From an uncultured Collinsella sp. (GTDB lineage: Bacteria > Actinomycetota > Coriobacteriia > Coriobacteriales > Coriobacteriaceae), in contig USAJ01000014.1 of the NCBI GenBank assembly GCA_900552685.1, positions 1 to 29,983 of the forward strand: a DNA stretch of 29,983 bases. Direction: 5' to 3'. Position numbers and translations under genes: made by a program. Of the stretch, positions 16,655 through 24,229 are shown piece by piece. The notes below the pieces were generated by a model, which saw only the letters and a list, made by a program, of their open reading frames with translations, was not told the DNA's origin and did no database searches. The first letter of the stretch is position 1; each line of letters starts with the position of its first letter.

Positions 16655-17785
16655 ATGTCTGAGTTTGCTGCCGGTCCTGCCGGTCGTATCGAACGTGTCC
16701 GTGCCCTGATGGTCGAGCGCGGCTACGACGCCATCCTGGTGCGCGACGAGGCCAACCTTCGTTGGCTCACGGGCGTGAAGGGCGTCTTCGACTACACCTT
16801 CGAGTTCCCGCACGCTGCGTTTATTACGGCCGACCAGTGCCTGTTCCACACCGACTCGCGCTACCTCAACAGCTTTGAGGAGAACACGCCCGCTGGCAGC
16901 CCCTGGGTGTACGACATGGACGAGGGTACCATTCCCGGCTGGGTCGCCGGTAAGATCGCAGCCAACAAGTGCCGTGTCTGCGCTGTCGAAGACGATATGC
17001 AGATTTATTTCTACCAGGGCATTCAGCGCGGCCTGGAGGACCGCTCCGTCGCCTGCATGCTGCCGCTGATGCACGACGACATCCGCAAGATGCGCGCCAT
17101 CAAGGACGCCGAGGAGATCGAGCTCATGCGCCATGCGCAGTCGATCACCGATGCCGCCTTCCAGCACATGCTCGGGTTTATTAAGCCTGGTATGACCGAG
17201 AAGCAGGTTCGCAACGAGCTCGAGAACTTTATGTTCGCCAACGGCGCCGACAGCCTTGCCTTCGGCTCCATCGTGGCGAGCGGTCCCAACACCGCCAACC
17301 CGCATGCCGTGCCGAGCGACCGCGTGATCGAGAAGGGCGACTTTGTCCTCATGGATTACGGCGCGGGCTACTGCGATTACCGCTCCGACATGACGCGCAC
17401 TGTTGTTATGGGCGAGCCCACGCAGGAGCAGCTCGACCTGTACGCGCTCGTGCGCCGTACGCACGAGGAGTGCGTCGCCGCCATCCATCCGGGCGTCGAG
17501 GGCAACGACATTTTCAAGCTTTCCAAGAAGATCATCGGCGATGCCGGCTATGGCGATTACTACAACCATGGTCTGGGCCACGGCGTGGGCATCGACATCC
17601 ACGAGCTGCCCAACTTCAACCGTAGCAAGAACATCATTGAGGTCGGCTCGGTTATTACCATGGAGCCCGGCGTCTACCTGCCCGGTGTGGGCGGCGTGCG
17701 CCTGGAGGACTACGGCGTCGTCACCGAGAACGGATATGAGCCCTTCACCAAGACCCCGCACGACCTGCACGTTATCGACTGCTAG
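16655..17785 (+). CDS. pepP: Xaa-Pro aminopeptidase, M24 family
   Basis: Cytosolic dinuclear-metal peptidase that removes an N-terminal residue before proline, or cleaves Xaa-Pro dipeptides. It has a creatinase-like N-terminal domain (1-140) and a pita-bread catalytic domain. All five metal ligands are visible: Asp234 in LMDYGAG, Asp245 in YRSDMTRT, His309 in HGLGHGVG, Glu337 in MEPGVY and Glu351 in VRLEDYG. AAAGGA lies 6 nt before the ATG. It stands before efp, as in many Gram-positives; both genes concern proline-rich sequences, though the link is only contextual. pepP versus pepQ naming is uncertain. Confidence 0.9.
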   Translation: MSEFAAGPAGRIERVRALMVERGYDAILVRDEANLRWLTGVKGVFDYTFEFPHAAFITADQCLFHTDSRYLNSFEENTPAGSPWVYDMDEGTIPGWVAGKIAANKCRVCAVEDDMQIYFYQGIQRGLEDRSVACMLPLMHDDIRKMRAIKDAEEIELMRHAQSITDAAFQHMLGFIKPGMTEKQVRNELENFMFANGADSLAFGSIVASGPNTANPHAVPSDRVIEKGDFVLMDYGAGYCDYRSDMTRTVVMGEPTQEQLDLYALVRRTHEECVAAIHPGVEGNDIFKLSKKIIGDAGYGDYYNHGLGHGVGIDIHELPNFNRSKNIIEVGSVITMEPGVYLPGVGGVRLEDYGVVTENGYEPFTKTPHDLHVIDC

Positions 17786-17808
17786 TCTACTTCGGTAAAT
17801 AGTTTTGG

Positions 17809-17851
17809 GCGGGGCGTCCGGATCGATTCGGACGTCCCGCGTTCTCTTTTT
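17809..17851 (+). terminator. Rho-independent terminator after pepP
   Basis: A 12-bp stem with one G-T pair (17809-17820 with 17829-17840), 8-nt loop GATCGATT, and tail GTTCTCTTTTT. It ends the aminopeptidase transcript; efp has its own promoter just downstream. Confidence 0.9.
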
Positions 17852-17860
17852 ATGCGCTCG

Positions 17861-17888
17861 CTGCAGGCGCCGTCTGCAAGTGTATAAT
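17861..17888 (+). promoter_or_regulatory. Probable efp operon promoter
   Basis: Perfect -10 TATAAT at 17883-17888, with a weak -35 CTGCAG 16 nt upstream (17861-17866). It lies right after the pepP terminator and about 58 nt before the efp start. It probably drives the long efp-to-recN run. Confidence 0.65.
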
Positions 17889-17945
17889 TTCTGTCGTATG
17901 TAATTTGGACGCTTGTGCGTTCTGCCCATAACAAGAAAGGTCGCT

Positions 17946-18509
17946 ATGCCTACCATTTCTACCGCCGACTTCAAGAACGGCCTCGGTCTCCGCATCAAGG
18001 ACAAGGTCTACACCATCGTCGAGTTCCAGCATGTCAAGCCGGGCAAGGGCGGCGCGTTTGTGCGCTACAAGACCCGCGACATCAAGAGCGGCCGTGTCGT
18101 CGAGAACACCTGCAACGCCGGCACCAAGTTCGAGAGCGTCATGCTCACCACCCGTGAGTTCCAGTACCTCTACAACGATGGCACCGACTATATCTTCATG
18201 GACAACGAGTCCTATGAGCAGGTTCCCGTTCCCGAGGACATGGTGGGCGAGAACTCCAAGTGGCTGCGCGAGAACGACATCTGCCAGCTGCTCTTCGCCG
18301 ACGATGAGCTCATGGGCGTGACCCCGCCGATGTTCATCGAGACCACCATCGTCCAGACCGACCCGGGCTTTAAGGGCGACACCGTCCAGGGTTCCACCAA
18401 GCCGGCCACGATCGACACCGGCGCTGTCATCCAGGTCCCCATGTACCTCAACGAGGGTGAGGTCATCAAGGTTGACACCCGCGACGGCAAGTTCGTCTCC
18501 CGCGTCTAG
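17946..18509 (+). CDS. efp: Elongation factor P
   Basis: Translation factor that enters the ribosomal E site and rescues ribosomes stalled on polyproline. At 187 residues it has the three-domain KOW/OB/OB form. The tip loop is KPGKGGAFV with the modifiable Lys34. No modification gene (epmA, epmB, ymfI, earP) is in the window, so whether the lysine is modified cannot be told. ATG 17946 has AGAAAGG 5 nt upstream; an upstream in-frame start at 17913 has no site. Its codons are strongly C-ending. It begins the efp-asp23-nusB-xseB-tlyA-nadK-recN run. Confidence 0.97.
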   Translation: MPTISTADFKNGLGLRIKDKVYTIVEFQHVKPGKGGAFVRYKTRDIKSGRVVENTCNAGTKFESVMLTTREFQYLYNDGTDYIFMDNESYEQVPVPEDMVGENSKWLRENDICQLLFADDELMGVTPPMFIETTIVQTDPGFKGDTVQGSTKPATIDTGAVIQVPMYLNEGEVIKVDTRDGKFVSRV

Positions 18510-18533
18510 CAACCAACTCTTCTAGGAGGACTC

Positions 18534-18896
18534 ATGCCCCAGGAAATCAAGATTGACGGTATCGGCATTTCGCCCGATGTTCTGACCGCCATCGTCTCGC
18601 GCGCCGTGTCCGATGTCGAGGGCATCGCCTCCGTTGGCGTCAAGGACCTTGCCACCAACCTTGTCTCCATGATGCTCTCGTCCAAGGCCCCCGCTTCCGA
18701 GCCGGCGGTCGAGGCCGAGGTCATCGGCGACAAGCTCGCACTCACCGTGCGTGTCGTGGTGTTCTTTGGCTATCCGTTCAAGAAACTCGCCGAGGCTGTT
18801 CGCGCCGCCGTGGTCGCCGCCATCGATGCCCAAGTGGGCGTTGAGGTCGAGCGCGTCGACGTTTGCATCGACGGCCTCGTTTTCCCCAAGGAGTAA
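18534..18896 (+). CDS. Asp23/Gls24-family envelope stress protein
   Basis: A 120-residue Asp23 (DUF322/AmaP partner) family protein. It shows the usual start region (ISPDVLTAIVSRAVSDVEGI) and the following beta/alpha repeat with VEVERVDVCIDGLVF. Such proteins sit at the membrane-facing side of the cytosol in Gram-positives and are linked to envelope stress; a copy beside nusB is widespread. AGGAGGAC lies only a few nucleotides before the ATG, one of the strongest ribosome sites here. No membrane anchor is present and no AmaP-like anchor gene is adjacent. Confidence 0.88.
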   Translation: MPQEIKIDGIGISPDVLTAIVSRAVSDVEGIASVGVKDLATNLVSMMLSSKAPASEPAVEAEVIGDKLALTVRVVVFFGYPFKKLAEAVRAAVVAAIDAQVGVEVERVDVCIDGLVFPKE

Positions 18897-18899
18897 CCT

Positions 18900-19484
18900 T
18901 TGAGCCTTAAGGTTTATCGCGGGCGTACGCTTGCCCGCAGTCAGGCGCTGCAGCTGCTGTTCCAGGCCGAGGCCACGGACAGTCCGCTCGAGCGCGTCCT
19001 CGAGGGTGATTTCCTGATCTCGAAGGGTCCCCTCGATCCCTATGCTCTGGAGCTGTGCCGCGGTGCCTATGAGCATATCGATCGCATCGACTGCGCTCTG
19101 CGCTCCGTTGCCAAGAACTGGGATCTTATGCGCATGCCCGGCGCCGATCGCAATCTGCTGCGTATTGCCGTTTACGAGATGCGTTTCCTCACCGACGAGG
19201 AGGTTTCGGACGCCATCGTGATCAACGAGGCCGTCGAGCTTGCCAAGGCCTATGGCACCGACCAGTCCGCGTCGTTTGTCAACGGCGTGCTGGGCAAGAT
19301 CGCTCGCAGCGAGGAGCTGCCGGGCGAGGACCTGTACCAAGAGCTGCTGGCCGAGGACCGTGCCCGCGAGGAGGCCCAGGCCGCCGAGGTTGCCGCCAAG
19401 GTTGCGGTTGCCCAGGCTGAGGCTGGCGTGCTGGCCGAGGATTCGGACGCCGCCGAGGCTGTTGTCGACTCCGTCGAGGAGTAG
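18900..19484 (+). CDS. nusB: Transcription antitermination factor NusB, C-terminally extended
   Basis: RNA-binding all-helical factor that with NusE/S10 binds boxA and supports rRNA antitermination. Family motifs are RSQALQLLFQ (about residues 13-22), LLRIAVYEM (about 86-94) and INEAVELAKAYG then FVNGVLGKIA (about 127-136). The start is TTG at 18900, decided by AAGGAG at 18888-18893 with 6-nt spacing and 3 nt after the previous stop. After the NusB fold (about 136) comes a tail of some 55 residues rich in Ala and Glu, likely helical, not needed for the known function. Confidence 0.92.
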   Translation: MSLKVYRGRTLARSQALQLLFQAEATDSPLERVLEGDFLISKGPLDPYALELCRGAYEHIDRIDCALRSVAKNWDLMRMPGADRNLLRIAVYEMRFLTDEEVSDAIVINEAVELAKAYGTDQSASFVNGVLGKIARSEELPGEDLYQELLAEDRAREEAQAAEVAAKVAVAQAEAGVLAEDSDAAEAVVDSVEE

Positions 19485-19486
19485 CC

Positions 19487-19726
19487 ATGCCAGAGGGTTC
19501 CGTCCGCAACTTCGACGAGATCTCGGACCGTCTGGATCAGATCATCGCTACCGTTCGCTCCAAGGATACCTCCTTGGAGCGTTCGCTCGATTTGTTTGAC
19601 GAAGCGATTGAGCTGGGCTCCCGCGCGGTCGATATGGTCGACAAGTTTGAGTTGACGCCGCGCGAGGCCGACAAGCTCGAGCAGGAATACGATGAGGATG
19701 CGGCAAACGAATCCCAGGATAGCTAG
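19487..19726 (+). CDS. xseB: Exodeoxyribonuclease VII small subunit
   Basis: A 79-residue helical protein that forms the XseA-XseB nuclease digesting single-stranded DNA to oligonucleotides. It shows FDEISDRLDQIIATVRS followed by LERSLDLFDEAIEL, the standard XseB core. It starts 2 nt after the nusB stop with AGGAG upstream. The large subunit xseA, often next to it, is not in this window and must be elsewhere. Confidence 0.93.
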   Translation: MPEGSVRNFDEISDRLDQIIATVRSKDTSLERSLDLFDEAIELGSRAVDMVDKFELTPREADKLEQEYDEDAANESQDS

Positions 19727-19752
19727 GCCGCATCTCCGGATACGAATGGTTG

Positions 19753-20565
19753 ATGGCATTCATGAAACGCGTGCGTCTTGATGACGAACTGATTTCACAG
19801 GGCATCTGCGCCGATCGCGCGGATGCCCTTCGCACTCTTATGGCCGGCTTGGTCTCGAGTGGCGGCGAGCGCTTGACTTCGCCGGGCCTTAAGGTGATCC
19901 CAGGCCTGCCGCTGCACGTGAAGGGGCGCATTCCCTATGTTGGCCGCGGCGGACTTAAGCTCGAGGGTGCGCTTGATGCTTTTGGCATCAATCCGACGGG
20001 CCTTGCCTGTCTGGATGTGGGTTGCTCTACCGGCGGCTTTACCGATTGTCTGCTCAAGCGCGGAGCTGCGACCGTTGTCTCGGTGGACGTGGGTCGCGCC
20101 CAGTTCGATTGGTCGTTGCGTCAGGACGATCGCGTGATGCTGCATGAGCGCACAAACGTGACGCAGCTGCCTGAGCTTGGCTATGCCGGCGCCATCGACC
20201 TGGCTGTGTGTGATGTCTCGTTTACCAGCATCGCGAACATTATCGATGCGGTGCTGGCGTGCCTGGCGCCTACGGGTGCATTCTGCACGCTCGTAAAGCC
20301 GCAGTTTGAAGCTCCGGCGGCGCTGGTGGGCGAGGGCGGCATTGTGACCGAACCCGCCGTGCGCCGTGATACACTCGTTACGGCAGTTGAACTCTTTGCC
20401 TCTAAGGGGCTGTTCCCGGTCGATGTGTGCGTGTCGCCCATTCATGGTGCCAAGGGAAACGTTGAGTTTTTCCTGTACGGCACGAGATTTGACTCCGGCG
20501 ACCGCACCGACGATGAGCTGCAATCCCAGGTATCGGTTTTGAGCGAGAAAGCTGCAACGCTATGA
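19753..20565 (+). CDS. tlyA: TlyA-family rRNA 2'-O-methyltransferase
   Basis: S4 domain (about residues 6-60) joined to an FtsJ-type Rossmann methyltransferase. Landmarks are VGRGGLKLEGALDAF, the SAM loop LDVGCSTGGFTDCLL, VDVGRAQFDWSLRQD and CDVSFTSI. Family members methylate cytidines in 16S and/or 23S rRNA, and some are reported as haemolysins. About 270 residues, as expected. The start is uncertain between ATG 19753 (used), TTG 19750 and ATG 19762; none has a strong ribosome site. The stop overlaps the nadK start (ATGA). tlyA-nadK-recN is a common Gram-positive order. Confidence 0.92.
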   Translation: MAFMKRVRLDDELISQGICADRADALRTLMAGLVSSGGERLTSPGLKVIPGLPLHVKGRIPYVGRGGLKLEGALDAFGINPTGLACLDVGCSTGGFTDCLLKRGAATVVSVDVGRAQFDWSLRQDDRVMLHERTNVTQLPELGYAGAIDLAVCDVSFTSIANIIDAVLACLAPTGAFCTLVKPQFEAPAALVGEGGIVTEPAVRRDTLVTAVELFASKGLFPVDVCVSPIHGAKGNVEFFLYGTRFDSGDRTDDELQSQVSVLSEKAATL

Positions 20566-21422
20566 AGGTCTTTCTGGTTCCCAATTACTACAAACAAGAG
20601 GCGGTCGAGAGCGGCCTGATGCTCGAGCTTTGGCTGACGCGCCAGGGCTATGAGGTCGCATGGGCTGCCGACCAGCGATCGAAGATTCAGAGCACGCCTG
20701 ATATTGACGGCTCCGATCTGGTCATTACGCTCGGCGGCGACGGTACGTTGCTGCGCGCTGCCCGCATCCTCAACCATCGCGAGATTCCTATCCTCGGTCT
20801 TTCCTATGGTCACCTGGGCTTTTTAACTGCTGCGAGCCCTGAGGAGCGCGACATTCTGCAGGTCGTGAGCGACGCCCTGTCCGGTGAGCTGCACGTGAGC
20901 CGTCGCGCCACCATCGCCGCGGATATCGTGTCCGTGCGCGAAGACGGTACGAAGGATGTCGTGCGCACCTTCGCCCTCAACGACATGGCGCTTACGCGCG
21001 GCCCCCTGTCCGATATGGTCGAGTTCGACATCACGGTGTCGGGCCACCATATCGACCGACTGCGTGGCGACGGCGTGGTCGTGTCCACGGCGACTGGTTC
21101 TACGGGTTACGCGCTCAGTGCCGGCGGCCCCATCGTGAGCCCCGACTATACGGGCATGGTCTGCGTACCCATTGCACCGCACACCATTCAGGCCCGTGCC
21201 TTCTTGACTTCGCCAAGTGATGTCGTCGAAATCTTTATGTCTGATGACCGTCCGAGTGTTCCGGCAATCGCTATCGATGGACAGTTTATTACCTGCGATG
21301 GCACCGTTGAGAGCGTGGCGGTGCGCCGCGGGCCCGGAGATGTGCTGCTTCTCGATTACGGCCCCGAGAGCTTCTATAACTCGGTGAGCCGCGTATTCTA
21401 CGGAGTCCGTCATGATCGATGA
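20562..21422 (+). CDS. nadK: NAD kinase
   Basis: Phosphorylates NAD to NADP using ATP or polyphosphate. At 286 residues, the GGDGT motif is at 58-62 (Asp60 catalytic by family), followed by LGHLGFLT-like GHLGFLTAA, then LNDMALTRG (NE/ND motif) and the glycine-rich GDGVVVSTATGSTGYALSAG. The start overlaps the tlyA stop by 4 nt, and its end overlaps recN by 11 nt, so three genes are coupled. Confidence 0.96.
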   Translation: MKVFLVPNYYKQEAVESGLMLELWLTRQGYEVAWAADQRSKIQSTPDIDGSDLVITLGGDGTLLRAARILNHREIPILGLSYGHLGFLTAASPEERDILQVVSDALSGELHVSRRATIAADIVSVREDGTKDVVRTFALNDMALTRGPLSDMVEFDITVSGHHIDRLRGDGVVVSTATGSTGYALSAGGPIVSPDYTGMVCVPIAPHTIQARAFLTSPSDVVEIFMSDDRPSVPAIAIDGQFITCDGTVESVAVRRGPGDVLLLDYGPESFYNSVSRVFYGVRHDR

Positions 21423-23040
21423 GCTGCAGGTTTCTAACATTGCACTCATTCGCGAGGCGACGCTGGTGCCGAGTGCCGGTCTGACTGTCCTGACCGGCGA
21501 GACCGGCGCCGGCAAGACCGCGCTGCTCTCGGCCCTCAAGCTTATTTTGGGCGAGCGCGCGGATTCTTCGACGGTGCGCGAGGGCGAGGCGCTTGCTAGC
21601 GTTGAGGCGCGGCTGTTCGACGGTCCACACGACACGGAGGGTTTCACGGTCCAGCGTAGCCTTTCTGCCGAGGGCCGCAGCCGCGTGAAGATTGACGGCC
21701 GCATCGCCAGTGTGCGCGAGCTTTCGGAGCGCGTTGGCGTGATGATGGATCTGTGCGGCCAACACGAGCACCAGCGCTTGCTCGATCCGGCGCATCATGT
21801 TGCGATGGTCGATGCCTGGGCAGGGCGCCCTGCACTCGAGGCGCTCGAGCACTACCGCGCCTGCTTTAAGGCTTCGCGAGCTGCCGCTAAGGAGGTTCGA
21901 CGTGTCGAAGAGACCTCGCGTGCGCAGGGGAGCCGCGTCGAGGAAGCGCGCTTTGCGCTCGAGCGCATCGGCGAGGTCGACCCCAAGCCAGGCGAGTATG
22001 AGGAACTCGAGGAACTGCTGCCGCGCTTCGAACATGCCGAGGTACTGGTTGCCACAGCTAATGATGCCCATGCATCGCTTGCCTCTGAAGGGGGAGCGCT
22101 CGATGCCGTGAACAGTGCCGTGGCGGAGCTTTCCCGAATGGCTACCGTCGATCGCAAACTGGGCGACATTGCCGATGCACTTTCGGATGCCTGCATCTCT
22201 CTTGAGGATTGCGCGAACGAGCTTCGTTCCTATCGCGATGGGGTCGCCTTCGATCCTCGCGAGCTCGCTCGCATGCGCGAGCGGTATTCCGACCTCAAGG
22301 GCCTGCTGCGTCAGTGGGGTCCGACCATGGACGATGTCCTTGCCATGCGCGACCGCTCACAAGAGCTGCTGTCGCTGGTCGATGATGGCGATGAACAGAT
22401 CAAAAAGGCGCGTGAGGCACTCGGGAGCGCCGAGCGCGAGCTGTTCGCTGCTGCCAGGGCACTTAAGCGCGCTCGCAATACGGCGGCCCCGCGCTTCTGC
22501 CACGAGGTCGGCCGCCAGATGGCTCGCTTGGAGATGGGCGGTGCCGAGCTCGTCTGGGAGTCGCGCGATCTTCCCCGTGCTGAGTGGACGCCCGTTGGTC
22601 CTTCGAGCTACGAGCTGCTATACCGCAGCGGTGCCGGCTTGACGCCACGTCCCCTGCGCCGCATTGCGTCGGGCGGCGAGCTCAGCCGCGTCATGCTGGC
22701 AAGCAAGGTCGTCCTCGGTAACGCGGACGGTGTTGATACGCTGGTGTTTGACGAGGTCGATGCTGGTGTCGGTGGCTCCACGGCGCGTGCGCTCGCGGGC
22801 GTGCTGGCAGATCTCGCCGCTACGCATCAGGTGATTGTCGTAACCCACTTGGCGCAGGTCGCCGTCATGGCTGACAAGCATTATGTCGTCAGCAAGGAAC
22901 CGGGCGATGTTCCCCAGACGCATTTGGACGAGGTAACCGGCGAAACGCGTACCGCCGAGATCGCCCGCATGTTGAGCGGCGATCAGTCCGAGGCAAGCTT
23001 GGCCCACGCGAAGCAGATGCTCGAAGAAGCTCGAGGTTAG
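21412..23040 (+). CDS. recN: DNA repair protein RecN
   Basis: SMC-like ATPase that acts early in double-strand break repair. Walker A is GETGAGKT (residues 29-36). The middle region is a long charged coiled coil with a break (about 150-350). The ABC signature SGGELSRVMLASK and Walker B TLVFDEVDAGVGG stand near the C-terminus, then the His switch VTHLAQVA. 542 residues, full length. GGAG lies 6 nt before the ATG. It is the last gene of the efp run and converges on the RpiR regulator gene. Confidence 0.96.
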   Translation: MIDELQVSNIALIREATLVPSAGLTVLTGETGAGKTALLSALKLILGERADSSTVREGEALASVEARLFDGPHDTEGFTVQRSLSAEGRSRVKIDGRIASVRELSERVGVMMDLCGQHEHQRLLDPAHHVAMVDAWAGRPALEALEHYRACFKASRAAAKEVRRVEETSRAQGSRVEEARFALERIGEVDPKPGEYEELEELLPRFEHAEVLVATANDAHASLASEGGALDAVNSAVAELSRMATVDRKLGDIADALSDACISLEDCANELRSYRDGVAFDPRELARMRERYSDLKGLLRQWGPTMDDVLAMRDRSQELLSLVDDGDEQIKKAREALGSAERELFAAARALKRARNTAAPRFCHEVGRQMARLEMGGAELVWESRDLPRAEWTPVGPSSYELLYRSGAGLTPRPLRRIASGGELSRVMLASKVVLGNADGVDTLVFDEVDAGVGGSTARALAGVLADLAATHQVIVVTHLAQVAVMADKHYVVSKEPGDVPQTHLDEVTGETRTAEIARMLSGDQSEASLAHAKQMLEEARG

Positions 23041-23058
23041 GTCGTATCAGCGGTGTTG

Positions 23059-23091
23059 GTGGGACAAAATAGACTGAAATTTTTGTCCCAC
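23059..23091. terminator. Bidirectional terminator-like hairpin between recN and rpiR
   Basis: Perfect 11-bp stem (GTGGGACAAAA, 23059-23069, with 23081-23091) and an 11-nt loop, in the 59-bp gap between convergent genes. The A/T-rich inner stem and the TTTT nearby suit termination in either direction, although no clean T-tail follows. Confidence 0.65.
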
Positions 23092-23099
23092 TACGCGTT

Positions 23100-23957
23100 T
23101 TACTCAACGACCTTATCCGGCTGGATGAGCTCCTCGTAGTAGCTGATATGCTCGCGAGCGTCTTCAATCTCGGGCAGCAGGAAGTTGTAGATGACTTCGA
23201 TGATCATCGTGGCGCTGATCTTAGAGAACGCAAAGTCGCCCGTTGTCAGCAGCGCTTCGTGGTTGACGGTGTTAAAAGTGTAGTCTGCCAGGCGCGCGAG
23301 CGGGGATTTACTGTCGCTGCTGATGACGACTACGGTTGCGCCGCAGTTGCGAGCCGCTTTTGCCATGCGATTCAGTCGGCGCGATTTGCCAGAGTTTGAG
23401 ATAAGCACGATGACGTCACCCGGGCGTAACGTGAGCGCAAAGCCGATTGATGTCTCGCTAATGGTGCTCGCCATGCAGCGCAGGCCCAGCTGCGAAAACT
23501 TAAACGTCGCATCGAGCGCGACCGCGTTCGTATTGCCCACGGCGGCGAACTCAATAACCCCTGCATGCTTAAGGGCATGCACAACAGCCGCCAGCGTATC
23601 GTGGTCGATTCCGTCGATGGTCGCATTAAGCTCACTCACCTTGGCGGCGAGGATATTTTTTAGGCTCTGCTCCATATTATCGAGCGAGACCTCGTCAGTC
23701 AGGCCCTCGTTGCGCTGGCTTTCCAAATCCCTCGCCAACGAAAACTGAAAGCTGCGGAAGCTACCAAAGCCAAGCTTGCGGCAGAAACGCGAAACGGTCG
23801 CCTCGGACGTGGCGGCGGCGCGCGAGAGCTGAGCGGCCGTGAGGCGTGGCGCTTCGGACTGGTGCTCCAATATATAGTCGACAATGCGCTGCTCGGACTC
23901 GCTGTATCCCTGATGGGTACTAATGAGGGAAAGTGCGCTCTTGCTACTATCGGTCAT
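23100..23957 (-). CDS. MurR/RpiR-family transcriptional regulator (HTH + SIS)
   Basis: A 285-residue regulator with an N-terminal HTH_6 domain (about 1-75, with AAATSEATVSRFCRKLGFGSFRSF as the recognition part, given here as AATSEATVSRF) and a C-terminal SIS sugar-isomerase domain (about 120-250, with VGNTNAVAL and LISNSGKSRR for sugar-phosphate binding). Start ATG at 23957 on the minus strand has AGGAG 6 nt upstream; a further upstream ATG at 24005 is not needed. It is the only minus-strand gene and is divergent from the EIIBCA permease gene, so it likely controls that locus in response to a phosphosugar. Activator or repressor role is not known. Confidence 0.9.
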   Translation of the reverse strand: MTDSSKSALSLISTHQGYSESEQRIVDYILEHQSEAPRLTAAQLSRAAATSEATVSRFCRKLGFGSFRSFQFSLARDLESQRNEGLTDEVSLDNMEQSLKNILAAKVSELNATIDGIDHDTLAAVVHALKHAGVIEFAAVGNTNAVALDATFKFSQLGLRCMASTISETSIGFALTLRPGDVIVLISNSGKSRRLNRMAKAARNCGATVVVISSDSKSPLARLADYTFNTVNHEALLTTGDFAFSKISATMIIEVIYNFLLPEIEDAREHISYYEELIQPDKVVE

Positions 23958-24005
23958 GGATGGCTCCTGGTTGGCATGAAAATCTAGCTTGATTTGCAAT
24001 GCCAT

Positions 24006-24011
24006 AGTATA
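24006..24011 (-). promoter_or_regulatory. Possible -10 of the RpiR regulator gene
   Basis: TATACT on the minus strand, about 50 nt before the regulator start. No good -35 is seen at 16-18 nt. It is the best candidate in the spacer for leftward transcription. Confidence 0.35.
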
Positions 24012-24037
24012 CGGGCATTTTCAATTACAAGATACAC

Positions 24038-24160
24038 CTTGCCGTTTCAAGTGTTGATGGTAAACTTTCACTTGCCGTTTACGGTTATGAAAGAACCTTT
24101 CACCGGAGAATTGCGCCTTGTCTCTTCTCACGCGGACGGTAGGTTGGTATCTTTCAAGTG
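24038..24160. promoter_or_regulatory. Operator-like cluster of TTTCA elements
   Basis: Four TTTCA units lie around the promoter: 24045-24049, 24066-24070, 24098-24102 and 24152-24156. One is a true inverted repeat, TGAAAG-AAC-CTTTCA at 24088-24102. CAAGTG (24048-24053) and CACTTG (24069-24074) form a second pair around the -10. TTTCAAGTG occurs twice (24045 and 24152) and CTTGCCGTTT twice, 33 bp apart (24038 and 24071). RpiR-family proteins often bind TGAAA/TTTCA-type palindromes, so this is a natural operator set for the divergent regulator. Confidence 0.5.
24039..24066 (+). promoter_or_regulatory. Probable EIIBCA (fruA) promoter with extended -10
   Basis: TTGCCG (24039-24044), 16-nt spacer, TAAACT (24061-24066) preceded by TGG. 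The same extended -10 form is seen before alaS. It would give a leader of about 155 nt. TTTCA elements overlap the spacer and the -10. Confidence 0.5.
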
Positions 24161-24167
24161 TGGAAAA

Positions 24168-24208
24168 ACGCGCATCGAAGCGCGTGTAGGGGAGCGCCCG
24201 CGGGCGCT
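24168..24208 (+). other. Two tandem hairpins in the fruA leader
   Basis: Stem ACGCGC/GCGCGT with loop ATCGAA (24168-24185), then a 16-nt perfect palindrome AGCGCCCGCGGGCGCT (24193-24208). Both stand just before the ribosome site AAGGAGGG (24218-24225). They may protect the mRNA or tune translation; no U-tract follows, so they are not terminators. Confidence 0.5.
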
Positions 24209-24229
24209 GTACTCAAGAAGGAGGGACAC

